This document shows, one piece after another, positions 24,053-32,212 of a stretch of 35,086 nt of DNA (within the stretch, counting starts at the first letter, position 1; each line of letters opens with the position of its first letter). A program made the position numbers and the translations under genes. The stretch is from an uncultured Roseiflexus sp. (lineage in GTDB: Bacteria > Chloroflexota > Chloroflexia > Chloroflexales > Roseiflexaceae), in contig CALGYB010000179.1 in the NCBI GenBank assembly GCA_937935075.1, positions 1-35,086 of the forward strand, given 5' to 3'. Below the pieces are notes generated by a model. The model searched no databases and was not told the DNA's origin. It worked only from the letters and a program-made list of their open reading frames with translations.

Positions 24053-24696
24053 GTCAGGATGTCATCGTCAACATCGTCGCCGCATTGTTGACGCTCATGG
24101 TGTTGAGCAGGGTGGCAGGCGATAATCCGTTGTTTCGGGTTGCGCAGTATCTGTTCGTTGGCACTTCCCTCGGGCTGGCATTTGTTGTGGCGTACCATCA
24201 GGTGCTGCGCCCGGCGGCGCTGGCGCTCCTCAGCGGCTCGACGACTGCGGTGTGGCTCTACGGCGTGCCGTTCCTGCTTGGCGTGTCGCTCCTGCCGCGT
24301 ATCACGGGCGATCAGCGATCGTCGTGGCTGGCAAACATTCCCCTGGCGCTGGTCTTCGGCGTCGGTGGGGCGCTGGCAATCGGCGGCGCCATCGTTGGCA
24401 CGCTGCTGCCACAAATCCGCGACACGGCGCGCCCTCTGTCCGGAGGCACAGGTGAGATTGCCGGGGTCGTCGTGCTGGCAATCGGTACGGTCGTAACCCT
24501 GGCATCCTTCTACTACACGGCGCCGCCGGAAAGCCGCGGCGGGCGCATCGTCAAAGGCGCAGCCGCCATTGGTCACTGGCTGGTTATGGTCGCCTTCGGC
24601 TTTTTCTTCGCCGGTGCGTTGCAAAGTTATCTGAGCGCGCTGGTCGAACGGGTGAACTTTGTTCTGGCAACGGTGCGCAGTTTGTTTGGCGCGTAG
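24049..24696 (+). CDS. Polytopic membrane protein of unknown function
   Basis: The 215-residue protein has about six hydrophobic segments (IVNIVAALLTLMVLS, VAQYLFVGTSLGLAFVVAYH, AVWLYGVPFLLGVSLLP, IPLALVFGVGGALAIGGAIVG, IAGVVVLAIGTVVTLASFYY and WLVMVAFGFFFAGAL). A conserved-looking junction is GDNPLFRVAQYLFVGTSLG. I do not recognise a named family. It starts at GTG 24049, overlapping the TGA of the LPxWL gene (GTGA), and ends 21 bases before the ASKHA-type gene, so it is an integral member of the same operon. It probably forms part of a membrane complex with the other products. Confidence 0.8.
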   Translation: MSQDVIVNIVAALLTLMVLSRVAGDNPLFRVAQYLFVGTSLGLAFVVAYHQVLRPAALALLSGSTTAVWLYGVPFLLGVSLLPRITGDQRSSWLANIPLALVFGVGGALAIGGAIVGTLLPQIRDTARPLSGGTGEIAGVVVLAIGTVVTLASFYYTAPPESRGGRIVKGAAAIGHWLVMVAFGFFFAGALQSYLSALVERVNFVLATVRSLFGA

Positions 24697-24717
24697 GAAA
24701 AGGAAATCAGGCGCAGC

Positions 24718-26751
24718 ATGTCCGTCCCGATCACATTGCATGCCTTTCTGGTTGCCGATGTCGGCAGCACAATGACCCACGTCTGGCTGGTTGACGCTGT
24801 CGATGGTGAAACCCGACTCATCGGCCATGCCGAAGCTCCCAGCAGCGTTCCTGCGACAGGAGACGCAACTGCCGCCATTATCGAAGCCACACAGCGCATC
24901 GAAGAACAAACCGGCCGCCGTTTGATCGACAACAACACGCTGGTGACGCCGAAACAGGCGGAGGGTGATGGGGTTGACGGCATTCTTGTCTGTAGCAGTG
25001 CGGCAGGCGTGATGAGCCTGATCATCGCGGCGGTCGCTGGCGATATTTCGGCGCGGAGCGCGCAACGCGCCGTGCGCGCAACGTATACCCGCGTCCTCCA
25101 GACTATCACGCTTGACGATGCAGTTCGCCAGGAGCAGGTCGGAGTCATGGCAGACTCGGGCCTGACCTGGATCGAACGTCAGGTACAGACGTTGCTCGGC
25201 GTGCGGGCCGATGGTGTGGTGATTGTCGGCGGGATCGAAGGCGGCGCACAGGACGCGCTCATACGCCTCGCCCACATCGTCGGACTGGTGTCGCGGAGCG
25301 TCCAGATTGGCGCGCAGGGAGAGCAAACCCACAACATCGCCCAACGCCCGATCATTTTCGCAGGAAATAGTCAGGCGCGCGATGGAGTTGCAGCGGCGCT
25401 GGCCGATCACCCTGATCTTACCATGGTCGATAATATTCGACCGGCCCTGGAAGTCGAGCGCCTCGATCCGGTGCGCCGTGAAATTGTGCGCGTATACAAC
25501 GAGCAGATTGTCGCTCGCTTCGCTCGAACATCCGGCCTCCAGCAACTGTCGCGTTCTCCCTTGCGCACCACGTGCGACGCCGCCGGCATCATAGCCCGAT
25601 TCGTCGCTGAGACGGCTCAGTGTAACATTCTGATGATCGATATCGGTTCGTTGCACACCACGGCGCATCTGTGCAGCCAGGGACGCTACAGTCCGGTCGT
25701 TTTGGGCGGCGTCGGCGTCGGATATGGCATTGGCGCCCTGCTGGCGCAGCGCGGCGTCGATGCCATTCGCCACTGGCTGCCCTTCCCGATCAGCGAGCGC
25801 GATCTGATACACTGGCTCCTTAACAAGATGCTACGCCCACATGTTCCTCCCCTGACCCGCGAAGAACTGTTGATCGAGCACGCTGTGGCGCGTGAGGCGC
25901 TTTCGTGCGTGCTGGAGGCGCTGCTGGACGAGCGACCCGATGCCAGGTATGACCGCGTCTTTGTGGGCGGCGGCGTGTTGCGTCATGCGCCGCATCCCGG
26001 GTTGATCGCGTTGACCGTGCTCGATGCGTTGCAGCCGACATCGAAAGAGAACGCCATGGCGCTCGATCTGCACCTCGATAGCCTGGGGTTGACACCCGCC
26101 TGCGGCACGCTTGCCTTGTCCGAAGCCGACGCAGCACTGACCCTGTTCGAGCGCGATCTGATGGGCAACACCCCGCTGGCAACGGTCGTTACGACGCTCG
26201 GCGAAGGACGATCGGGGGAAATGGCCGTCGAAGCCGAATTGCGGGTGGAAGGCGGAGCGACCCACACCGTGCGCGTTGCTCACGGTGAGATCGCACGTTT
26301 GAGCCTTTCCCCTGATCGGTATGGCACCTTGACGCTGCGACCGGCTGCCGGTGTACGGATTGGACGAAACGCACCGGGCGCCGAGGTCGCATCGGAACTC
26401 GCAGGTATTCGCGGCAGCGCCCTTGGCGTGGTGATCGATGCACGCGGAAGACCGCTGCGCCTGCCGGATGAGCCGCAAGCGCGGCAGCAGGCGCTCTGGT
26501 CGTGGTTGATGGCGCTTGGGGTCGAGCGCGAACCGTTACCCTACCCGGCGCTCGATACCGTTGTCGAAGCGCCGCCTCCGGTTCTGTCGTCCGCAAAGAG
26601 CGAGCCACGCGGCAGCCGCACGTCACAACTTCGCCTCGACGAGCGCCCGGCAACGGAAACGCCCGAAGACAGCATCGAGCAAGACCTGGCAAAACTACGA
26701 CAGACGGTCGAGACCCCGCAGAAAAAACGGGGCCTGTTCCGCCGGAATTGA
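24718..26751 (+). CDS. Glutamate mutase L (GlmL/MutL)-family ASKHA ATPase-like protein
   Basis: The 677-residue protein opens with the ASKHA phosphate-1 motif in FLVADVGSTMTHVWLVD. It has family blocks VCSSAAGVMSLIIAAVAGDISARSA, VVIVGGIEGGAQD, IIFAGNSQARDGV, a second phosphate-type motif MIDIGSLHTTAHL and the late glycine-rich YDRVFVGGGVLRHAPHPG. This family was named for a protein encoded beside adenosylcobalamin-dependent glutamate mutase, but no mutase subunits (mutE/mutS) are in the window. The C-terminus adds a ~75-residue linker with a helix (SIEQDLAKLRQTVETP) and a basic tail (KKRGLFRRN) that could contact membrane lipids. It is last in the membrane-protein operon, convergent with the cyclophilin gene only two bases away. 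Probably cytoplasmic; a role as an actin-like or chaperone-like partner of the membrane proteins is inferred. Confidence 0.85.
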   Translation: MSVPITLHAFLVADVGSTMTHVWLVDAVDGETRLIGHAEAPSSVPATGDATAAIIEATQRIEEQTGRRLIDNNTLVTPKQAEGDGVDGILVCSSAAGVMSLIIAAVAGDISARSAQRAVRATYTRVLQTITLDDAVRQEQVGVMADSGLTWIERQVQTLLGVRADGVVIVGGIEGGAQDALIRLAHIVGLVSRSVQIGAQGEQTHNIAQRPIIFAGNSQARDGVAAALADHPDLTMVDNIRPALEVERLDPVRREIVRVYNEQIVARFARTSGLQQLSRSPLRTTCDAAGIIARFVAETAQCNILMIDIGSLHTTAHLCSQGRYSPVVLGGVGVGYGIGALLAQRGVDAIRHWLPFPISERDLIHWLLNKMLRPHVPPLTREELLIEHAVAREALSCVLEALLDERPDARYDRVFVGGGVLRHAPHPGLIALTVLDALQPTSKENAMALDLHLDSLGLTPACGTLALSEADAALTLFERDLMGNTPLATVVTTLGEGRSGEMAVEAELRVEGGATHTVRVAHGEIARLSLSPDRYGTLTLRPAAGVRIGRNAPGAEVASELAGIRGSALGVVIDARGRPLRLPDEPQARQQALWSWLMALGVEREPLPYPALDTVVEAPPPVLSSAKSEPRGSRTSQLRLDERPATETPEDSIEQDLAKLRQTVETPQKKRGLFRRN

Positions 26752-26753
26752 CC

Positions 26754-27500
26754 TTACCGCTCGGTAATGGTCACCCGCAACATCTGCTCGCCCGGCGTGG
26801 TTGGATTTTCGTCCGGGTTGCGCAACGGAATGCCGTTGACGATTTCCTGACCTTCGATCACTTCGCCAAAAATGGTGTACTGACCATTAAGATGCGGCGC
26901 CGGTGCAGTGGTGATGAAGAACTGCGATCCGGCGCTGTTGGGCATAGGGGTGCGCGCCATTGCGACAAGTCCGGGTCGATCAAAGATCATATCGGGCGTA
27001 AATTCATCCTTGATCGTGTACCCCGGTCCTCCCGTACCGGTTCCGGTCGGATCGCCCCCTTGCGCCATGAAATCGGGCAGCACCCGGTGCCACGTGACGC
27101 CGTCGTAGAACCCTTCACGCGCCAGGAAGACGAAGTTGTTGACTGTTTCCGGCGCGAGATCGGGCCGTAACCGGATGACAATATCGCCGCGCGGGGTCGT
27201 GATCGTCGCAAGATAGGTCCGCGATGGATCGATGGTCATCGGCGGCGGCGCGGTATAGAACCCATTGCGCGCCGCAACGTCCGCCGGCAGGGAACCGCGA
27301 GCGCCGCCCGTCACCGGCGTCGCCGCAGCAAACGGCGCAGCCGTCGGCTCGATGACCTGCGGCCTGCCGCTGGACTGCGCGAGCATCAAGCCCAGGACGA
27401 CGAGCACTGCGATAACCGCGACGGCCGCGATGATCCCCGCAGGCGAGACGCCCTGCGGCGCGGGTTGCTGGACTTTCTTGTTCCGTGATGCCTGACTCAC
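26754..27500 (-). CDS. Membrane-anchored peptidyl-prolyl isomerase (cyclophilin type)
   Basis: The 248-residue product has a basic N-terminus, one membrane helix (about 20-42, IIAAVAVIAVLVVLGLMLA), a Pro/Ala linker and a cyclophilin domain from about residue 90. Domain landmarks are PRGDIVIRLRPDLAPETVNNFVFLAREGFYDG, TWHRVLPDFMAQGGDPTGTGTGGPGY, NSAGSQFFITTAPAPHLNGQYTIFGEV. It would assist folding of exported proteins on the outer side of the membrane. The GTG at 27500 is chosen because GGAGGA lies 5 bases upstream; an ATG five codons earlier would overlap that site. It is a single gene convergent with the ASKHA gene and divergent from fni. Confidence 0.9.
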   Translation of the reverse strand: MSQASRNKKVQQPAPQGVSPAGIIAAVAVIAVLVVLGLMLAQSSGRPQVIEPTAAPFAAATPVTGGARGSLPADVAARNGFYTAPPPMTIDPSRTYLATITTPRGDIVIRLRPDLAPETVNNFVFLAREGFYDGVTWHRVLPDFMAQGGDPTGTGTGGPGYTIKDEFTPDMIFDRPGLVAMARTPMPNSAGSQFFITTAPAPHLNGQYTIFGEVIEGQEIVNGIPLRNPDENPTTPGEQMLRVTITER

Positions 27501-27783
27501 ACCTCTCCTCCATTCCATATCCACAGGTATGCATTTCACACCACAGAGGCACAGAGAACGCAGAGAGAACCGCCTTCCCCCTTCGGACCTGCAACCTGCA
27601 ACATGCTCACCAGCACACCGCCGTGCGCCCCTACCTGCACCCTTCGCACGTGGAACGTGCAACGTTGTGCAACCCTTCAGTTACAGCCGTTACAGTGCAC
27701 CGGCTCTACGTGCACCCTGCCACCCCTCGCGCCTGGTCGGCATTTCGTGTCATGTCGCCGTCCATCCCGACACCCTGCCACCC
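27501..27783. other. Non-coding region upstream of cyclophilin gene with 7-periodic fragments
   Basis: No gene is supported. The stretch holds short 7-base periodicities (CCTGCAA CCTGCAA near 27592-27606, CGTGGAA CGTGCAA near 27648-27663), a CACAGAGGCACAGAGAACGC segment of a kind I have seen as a dispersed repeat, and a direct repeat of CACCCTGCCACCCCTCGCGC at about 27713 and 27769. Short ORFs here have unnatural composition. Confidence 0.5.
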
Positions 27784-27874
27784 CTCGCGCCTCTCACCTC
27801 GCGCCTCGCGCCTCTCACCTCGCGCCTCGCGCCTCTCACCTCGCGCCTCGCGCCTCTCACCTCGCGCCTCGCGC
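27784..27874. repeat. Heptamer array: 13 units of CTCGCGC/CTCTCAC
   Basis: Thirteen 7-base units are in perfect register, in the order A B A A B A A B A A B A A, with A = CTCGCGC and B = CTCTCAC. This gives a 21-base higher-order unit repeated four times, then one extra A. It lies about 120 bases upstream of fni in the divergent region shared with the cyclophilin gene. Confidence 0.95.
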
Positions 27875-27961
27875 CTGGTCTCTCAGACAGTCGGCTATTA
27901 TAGCGCATCGGTGCGATGTTTCAGCCAGTACACATCCGCTATACGACGGGTGAAGTAAATC

Positions 27962-27970
27962 TGGTATCAT
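27962..27970 (+). promoter_or_regulatory. Candidate extended -10 promoter of fni
   Basis: TGGTATCAT (TG at 27962-27963, TATCAT at 27965-27970) matches the extended -10 pattern 28 bases before the fni start. No convincing -35 box is seen. Prediction by pattern only. Confidence 0.35.
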
Positions 27971-27997
27971 GGCAATTACACATCTGTGAGGAATGAT

Positions 27998-29035
27998 ATG
28001 AGCGAATCTGAGCAGACGAGCAGCCGCAAACTCGACCATGTGCGCATTGTGTTGGGTGAAGATGTTGCCGCCAAAGGGGTGACGACCGGTTTCGCCGCTT
28101 ACCGTATGCCGCATGAAGCTGCGCCAGAACTTGATCTTGCCGACATCGACGCCAGCCTGACGTTTCTTGGCAAGCGGATGCGCGCGCCGCTGCTCATCAG
28201 TTCGATGACCGGCGGAGCGCGGGACGTGGCGCGCATCAACCTGGCGCTGGCCGAGGCTGCCGAAACGCTTGGGCTGGCGATGGGGGTCGGTTCGCAACGT
28301 GCAGCGCTGGCCGATCCGCGTCTAGCGGATACGTACCGTGTTCGACACGTTGCGCCAACGATTCCGCTCCTGGCAAATCTGGGCGCTGTGCAGCTCAATT
28401 ATGGCTTTGGCGTTGATGAATGCCGCCGCGCAGTCGAGATGATCGAGGCGGATGCGCTGGTGTTGCACTTCAATGCGTTGCAGGAAGCCGTTCAGCCTGA
28501 AGGGAATACGAATTTCAAAGGGTTGCTGCGCCGGATCGAAGAAGTATGCACCCGCCTCGACGTTCCGGTGATCGCCAAGGAAGTCGGCAACGGGATCGGC
28601 GCGGCGACGGCGCGCCGTCTGGTCGACGTGGGAGTAAAAATCATCGACGTTGCCGGCGCCGGCGGCACCAGTTGGAGTGAAGTCGAACGCTTCCGCCACA
28701 CAACCGAACGCGGCGCGCAGGTGGCGGCAGCATTCGCCGGGTGGGGCATTCCCACAACCGAAGCCATCCGTCAGGTGCGCGCCGCGCTTCCCGATATCAC
28801 GATCATCGGCAGCGGCGGCGTGCGCAGCGGCGTTGACGTGGCGAAGGCCATCGCACTTGGCGCCAATCTTGCTGCTACCGCGAAACCGGCGCTCGTTCCG
28901 GCAGTTGATGAACGCGGCGCAGAAGCGGTCATCGAGAGTTTGCAGCGTTATATCGATGAACTGCGCATTGCCATGTTCTGCACCGGTTGCGGCGACCTGT
29001 CGGCGCTGCAGCGACTGCAACTCGAACGGATCTGA
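27998..29035 (+). CDS. fni: Type 2 isopentenyl-diphosphate isomerase
   Basis: The 345-residue enzyme interconverts IPP and DMAPP using FMN and Mg2+, feeding isoprenoid (carotenoid, quinone, bacteriochlorophyll tail) synthesis. Landmarks are the N-terminal [64 protein letters not shown], the [11 protein letters not shown] strand, the [10 protein letters not shown] loop and [20 protein letters not shown] for phosphate binding. The ATG at 27998 has GAGGA about 6 bases upstream; an earlier in-frame GTG is unlikely. recF begins 26 bases after its stop, so the pair may be co-transcribed. Length is normal. Confidence 0.96.
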   Translation: MSESEQTSSRKLDHVRIVLGEDVAAKGVTTGFAAYRMPHEAAPELDLADIDASLTFLGKRMRAPLLISSMTGGARDVARINLALAEAAETLGLAMGVGSQRAALADPRLADTYRVRHVAPTIPLLANLGAVQLNYGFGVDECRRAVEMIEADALVLHFNALQEAVQPEGNTNFKGLLRRIEEVCTRLDVPVIAKEVGNGIGAATARRLVDVGVKIIDVAGAGGTSWSEVERFRHTTERGAQVAAAFAGWGIPTTEAIRQVRAALPDITIIGSGGVRSGVDVAKAIALGANLAATAKPALVPAVDERGAEAVIESLQRYIDELRIAMFCTGCGDLSALQRLQLERI

Positions 29036-29061
29036 GCGCTGCGCGCCCGGTGGTCGCCGCC

Positions 29062-30246
29062 ATGTATGTGACATACCTCAGTCTGCGTGACTTCCGCAAC
29101 TATGAACGGCTCGATCTGCGGATTGAACCGGGAGTGACGCTGCTCTACGGTCCCAATGCAGCCGGGAAAACGACGGTGCTGGAGGCGATTTACTTCCTGG
29201 CGACCACGCGTTCACCGCGCGCCGGCGCTGATCGCGAACTGGTGCGCTTCGAGGCGCAGGGAGATATTGGCGTTCCGCCGTTCGCCCGGCTGATGTGCGA
29301 AGTTGTGCGCGCCGACGGGCATGTGCGCCTCGAGGTTGTCGTGCAGCGCCGCGCCGAAGAGGAGGCGACGACCGGCACGGCGCCAACAATCAAAACGGTG
29401 CGGGTCGACCGGAAAGCGGTGCGCGCCCTCGATCTGGTCGGCAATCTGCGCGTGGTGCTGTTCACTCCCGCCGATATTGCGCTGGTGACCGGCGCACCCG
29501 CCGAGCGGCGCCGCTATCTCGATGTGACCCTCTCGCAGATCGATGGGCGCTATGTGCGCACCCTGGCGCACTACCAGAAGATCGTGCAGCAGCGCAACAG
29601 TCTGCTGCGCGCCTGGCGCGAGGGGCGACGTCCGTTGCGCTATGCCGACGATGAACTGGAGTTCTGGAACCGCGAACTGGCGATGGCGGGCGCGTATCTG
29701 CTGCGTGAACGGCTGCTCGCCGTCGTTGACCTCAATGCGCTGGCGGGACCGCTCTACTGCCGGATGTCGGGCGGCGATACCATGCTGACGCTGACCTACC
29801 AGAGCAGCGTGGCAGGCATTGATCCGACTGCCGATAGCCGCGCGATTGAGCAGGCATTTCTGATGCACCTGGCGCGCCTGCGTGACGACGAGATTGGACG
29901 CGGGCAAACGTTGATCGGTCCGCATCGCGACGATCTGCTGATCACGGCGGGCGGCATTCCCATCGGTGCGTATGGTTCGCGCGGGCAGCAACGCAGCGCC
30001 ACACTTGCGCTCAAACTCGGCGAGGCGGAATTGATGCGCATGCGCACCGGCGATGCGCCGGTTCTGTTGCTCGACGACCTGCTCTCCGAACTCGATGCCG
30101 AGCGACGAGCGCATGTGCTGGGCGTCCTGGAACGTCCCGACCAGCAAACTATCGTGACTGCCACCGGAACCGACGACTTCGACCTCGATTTCCTCAGACG
30201 CACACGCCGCTGGCGTGTCGAGAGCGGGCATCTGTATCCGGCGTGA
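29062..30246 (+). CDS. recF: DNA replication and repair protein RecF
   Basis: The 394-residue protein binds gapped DNA and loads RecA with RecO and RecR. It has the N-terminal [19 protein letters not shown], Walker [41 protein letters not shown], the signature [22 protein letters not shown] and Walker [17 protein letters not shown], all typical of RecF. Length is close to the family norm. It follows fni by 26 bases; no dnaA, dnaN or gyrB lies beside it, so it is not in the classic origin cluster. The stop codon TGA at 30244-30246 lies inside the first unit of a heptamer array (GTGAGGT), so the array begins exactly at the gene end. Confidence 0.95.
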   Translation: MYVTYLSLRDFRNYERLDLRIEPGVTLLYGPNAAGKTTVLEAIYFLATTRSPRAGADRELVRFEAQGDIGVPPFARLMCEVVRADGHVRLEVVVQRRAEEEATTGTAPTIKTVRVDRKAVRALDLVGNLRVVLFTPADIALVTGAPAERRRYLDVTLSQIDGRYVRTLAHYQKIVQQRNSLLRAWREGRRPLRYADDELEFWNRELAMAGAYLLRERLLAVVDLNALAGPLYCRMSGGDTMLTLTYQSSVAGIDPTADSRAIEQAFLMHLARLRDDEIGRGQTLIGPHRDDLLITAGGIPIGAYGSRGQQRSATLALKLGEAELMRMRTGDAPVLLLDDLLSELDAERRAHVLGVLERPDQQTIVTATGTDDFDLDFLRRTRRWRVESGHLYPA

Positions 30247-30361
30247 GGTGTGAGGCGTGAGGCGTGAGGTGTGAGGCGTGAGGCGTGAGGCGTGAGGTGT
30301 GAGGCGTGAGGCGTGAGGCACGAGGCACGAGGCAAGAGGCACGAGGCAAGAGGCAAGAGGG
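30243..30361. repeat. Heptamer array: 17 units of GTGAGGC type
   Basis: Seventeen 7-base units in perfect register. The first eleven are GTGAGGC or GTGAGGT, then ACGAGGC, ACGAGGC, AAGAGGC, ACGAGGC, AAGAGGC and a final AAGAGGG. The units drift along the array, as expected from slippage with mutation at the edges. The first unit supplies the recF stop codon. The array is, on the other strand, of the same type as the one at 32213-32331, so the two flank the radical SAM gene in inverted orientation. Confidence 0.95.
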
Positions 30362-30380
30362 TATGAAGGTGTGTGCGGAA

Positions 30381-30430
30381 GTTGAGCTGTTGCAGTGCAA
30401 CGGCTCAACCCACCGCAACGGCGCCGTTGC
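30381..30430. terminator. Two palindromes between convergent recF and radical SAM genes
   Basis: The first is a 29-base symmetrical element: GTTGAGC and GCTCAAC outside, GTTGCA and TGCAAC inside, separated by a single central G with one T/G mismatch on each side (30381-30409). The second is the perfect palindrome GCAACGGCGCCGTTGC at 30415-30430. They lie in the convergent gap and may act as bidirectional terminators. No T-run follows either on either strand, so Rho-independent termination of the standard kind is not assured. Confidence 0.42.
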
Positions 30431-30442
30431 AGGCACAACGGG

Positions 30443-31546
30443 TCACGCGAGTGACCCCACAATTCGCACCGGCACGATCCGTCCATTCCATCGGCCTGGC
30501 GTGGCGTCGAACCGTCCCGGCAGCGGACGACCGCAGTGTGCACACCGGCCCGCAGCGTCGAGCCGCCAGCGTTTCAGGCGATGCCAGTCACGCTCAATGA
30601 CGCGCGCACCACAACCGGCGCAGTATGTCGCCTGCCCATCAGCATCGTAGACATTCCCGGTGTACACATAGCGCAGACCGGCGGCAAGCGCCTGCTCGCG
30701 GGCGCGTTTCAGTGTTGCAGCCGGCGTCGGCGGCGTATCGAGCATGCGATAGTCGGGATGGAACGCCGTAAAATGGAGTGGGACATCAGGACCAAGTTCA
30801 TTGACGAACCAGTCGCACAGGCGTGCAATATCATCCGGCGCGTCGTTGGCGCCAGGGATGATCAGGTTGGTCACTTCCAGCCAGACATTGGTTTCGCGGC
30901 GCAACCAGCGGAGCGTATCGAGCACCGTCGCCAGCGAGCCGAGACACAACTTCCGGTAGAACTCCTCGCTGAACCCTTTGAGGTCGATATTGGCGGCATC
31001 GATATGCTCGAAGAACGCAGGTCGCGCCTGCGGTGAAATATACCCCGCCGACACAACGACCGTCGCCAGCCCGCGCTCATGCGCTGCGCGCGCGCAATCG
31101 ATCGCATACTCGGCGAAAATAACCGGGTCGTTGTAGGTGAAAGCAACGCTGCGACACCCTGCAGCAAGTGCAGCCTCTGCAACCTCCTCCGGCGTCGCGC
31201 GCGCGTCGAGCAACGCCGTCTCGCGCGCTTTGGAGATCGACCAGTTCTGGCAGAAACGGCACCCTAGGTTGCACCCGGCGGTCCCGAACGATAAGACGCC
31301 CGTGCCCGGAAGAAAATGGAAGAGCGGCTTTTTTTCGATTGGATCGGCGCAGAAACCGGATGCGCGGCCATACGAGGTCAGGACGATCCCCTCGTCACGC
31401 GCCGCACGCACAAAGCAGAAACCGTGCTGTCCGGGGCGCAACGTGCAGCCGCGCGGGCAGAGATCGCACTGGAAACGGCCATCGGCGGTGCGGTGCCACC
31501 ACTCGCCGAGAACGACGCCAGGCTCAAGGATGGTGCGTTCGTTCAT
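30443..31546 (-). CDS. amrS: Radical SAM enzyme of the AmmeMemoRadiSam type (PflA-like)
   Basis: The 367-residue protein has the radical SAM motif CNLGCRFC (CX3CX2C) in FGTAGCNLGCRFCQNWSISK, which binds a [4Fe-4S] cluster to cleave S-adenosylmethionine. Before it is a CDLCPRGC...GFCFVR cysteine block, and at the end a YCAGCG...CAHCG zinc-ribbon-like pair. This layout matches the AmmeMemoRadiSam system radical SAM protein (relative of pyruvate formate-lyase activating enzymes). The partners AmrA (AMMECR1) and AmrB (Memo) are not in the window. GAGGAGGT lies 4 bases before the ATG. The substrate is unknown. It is monocistronic, convergent with recF. Confidence 0.85.
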   Translation of the reverse strand: MNERTILEPGVVLGEWWHRTADGRFQCDLCPRGCTLRPGQHGFCFVRAARDEGIVLTSYGRASGFCADPIEKKPLFHFLPGTGVLSFGTAGCNLGCRFCQNWSISKARETALLDARATPEEVAEAALAAGCRSVAFTYNDPVIFAEYAIDCARAAHERGLATVVVSAGYISPQARPAFFEHIDAANIDLKGFSEEFYRKLCLGSLATVLDTLRWLRRETNVWLEVTNLIIPGANDAPDDIARLCDWFVNELGPDVPLHFTAFHPDYRMLDTPPTPAATLKRAREQALAAGLRYVYTGNVYDADGQATYCAGCGARVIERDWHRLKRWRLDAAGRCAHCGRPLPGRFDATPGRWNGRIVPVRIVGSLA

Positions 31547-31606
31547 GGCGACCTCCTCTTGTGAAATGCCGTCACCTGAGAGTCTACACCTTTTTGGGGG
31601 AGAATC

Positions 31607-31676
31607 AAGAACCCAGAACCGAGAACCGAGAGCCGAGAACCGAGAACCAGGAACCAGGAACCCAGAACCGAGAACT
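31607..31676. repeat. Heptamer array: 10 units of GAGAACC type
   Basis: Ten 7-base units in register with consensus (G/C)AGAACC; variants are AAGAACC, GAGAGCC, AGGAACC and the last GAGAACT. The array sits upstream of the radical SAM gene and runs straight into dispersed repeat copy 3. Shorter runs of the same unit border the other copies (31909-31920 and 32118-32138). Confidence 0.9.
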
Positions 31677-31900
31677 GATGCTCATGCGCGGTCATTTGTA
31701 CACTGAATGATTTTTGCGAACATAATCCGGTATCACCCGGTGAAGACCTCGCAGGCGGGCTTTGCAGCAGTAGCCCGCGGCTTTAGCTGCCGGGCGGACT
31801 GATGCCGGGGTGCGGTCAGCGTCCGCAACTGCCGGTGCGCGTGGTGGATCGTTACGCCTTGCGAACCGGGCGCTCGAACATCTTGTCTGACTGACCGCAA
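31675..31900 (-). repeat. Dispersed intergenic repeat, copy 3 (different interior)
   Basis: The ends match the other copies: CTGATGCTCATGCGCGGTC on one side and GTCTGACTGACCGCAA on the other, with the CGTTACGCCTTGCGAACCGG block. The interior is different: it contains GCAGGCGGGCTTTGCAGCAG and TAGCCCGCGGCTTTAGCTGC instead of the AGCCCC/GGGGCT block. This modular exchange suggests a family of elements rather than one fixed repeat. It is followed in direct orientation by copy 4. Confidence 0.7.
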
Positions 31901-31920
31901 GGTAGTATGAGAACCAAGAA

Positions 31921-32109
31921 CTGATACTCATGTGCGATCATTCGTGCCATACTGCCGGGGCGCTGCGGGCGAAAGCCCTCGCTGAGGCAAGTGAAAGCCC
32001 CGCTGGGGCTGCTGATGCCAATGCACAGTCATGCGCCCACGACCGCAAACGCGCGTTTCGTTACGCCTTGCTGACTGGGCGCTCGAACATTTTGTCTGAC
32101 TGACCGCAA
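31921..32109 (-). repeat. Dispersed intergenic repeat, copy 4
   Basis: This copy runs from CTGATACTCATGTGCGATC to GTCTGACTGACCGCAA and is closest to copy 2 (inverted relative to it). The interior carries AGCCCTCGCTGAGG and AAGCCCCGCTGGGGCT. Both copies 3 and 4 are followed by GGTAGTATGAGAACCAAGAA, so the tandem may have arisen by duplication including a flank. The whole stretch 31547-32434 has no supported gene. Confidence 0.75.
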
Positions 32110-32212
32110 GGTAGTATGAGAACCAAGAACCGGGAACCATGGCGGGGTCTGGGGTTATTAAGGGTTAGGGGTTACCTTCCGCCTGCGCACATGCCGCCTG
32201 CCGCCCTCTCAT

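Noticed and set aside
23920-25812. Long minus-strand open frame opposite the GlmL-like gene
   Set aside because: It is the antisense of clear ASKHA motifs and a membrane protein, with composition typical of a shadow frame.
24718-26751. Calling the ASKHA protein a glutamate mutase component in function
   Set aside because: Family membership is clear, but neither mutase subunit is in the window and the neighbours are membrane proteins.
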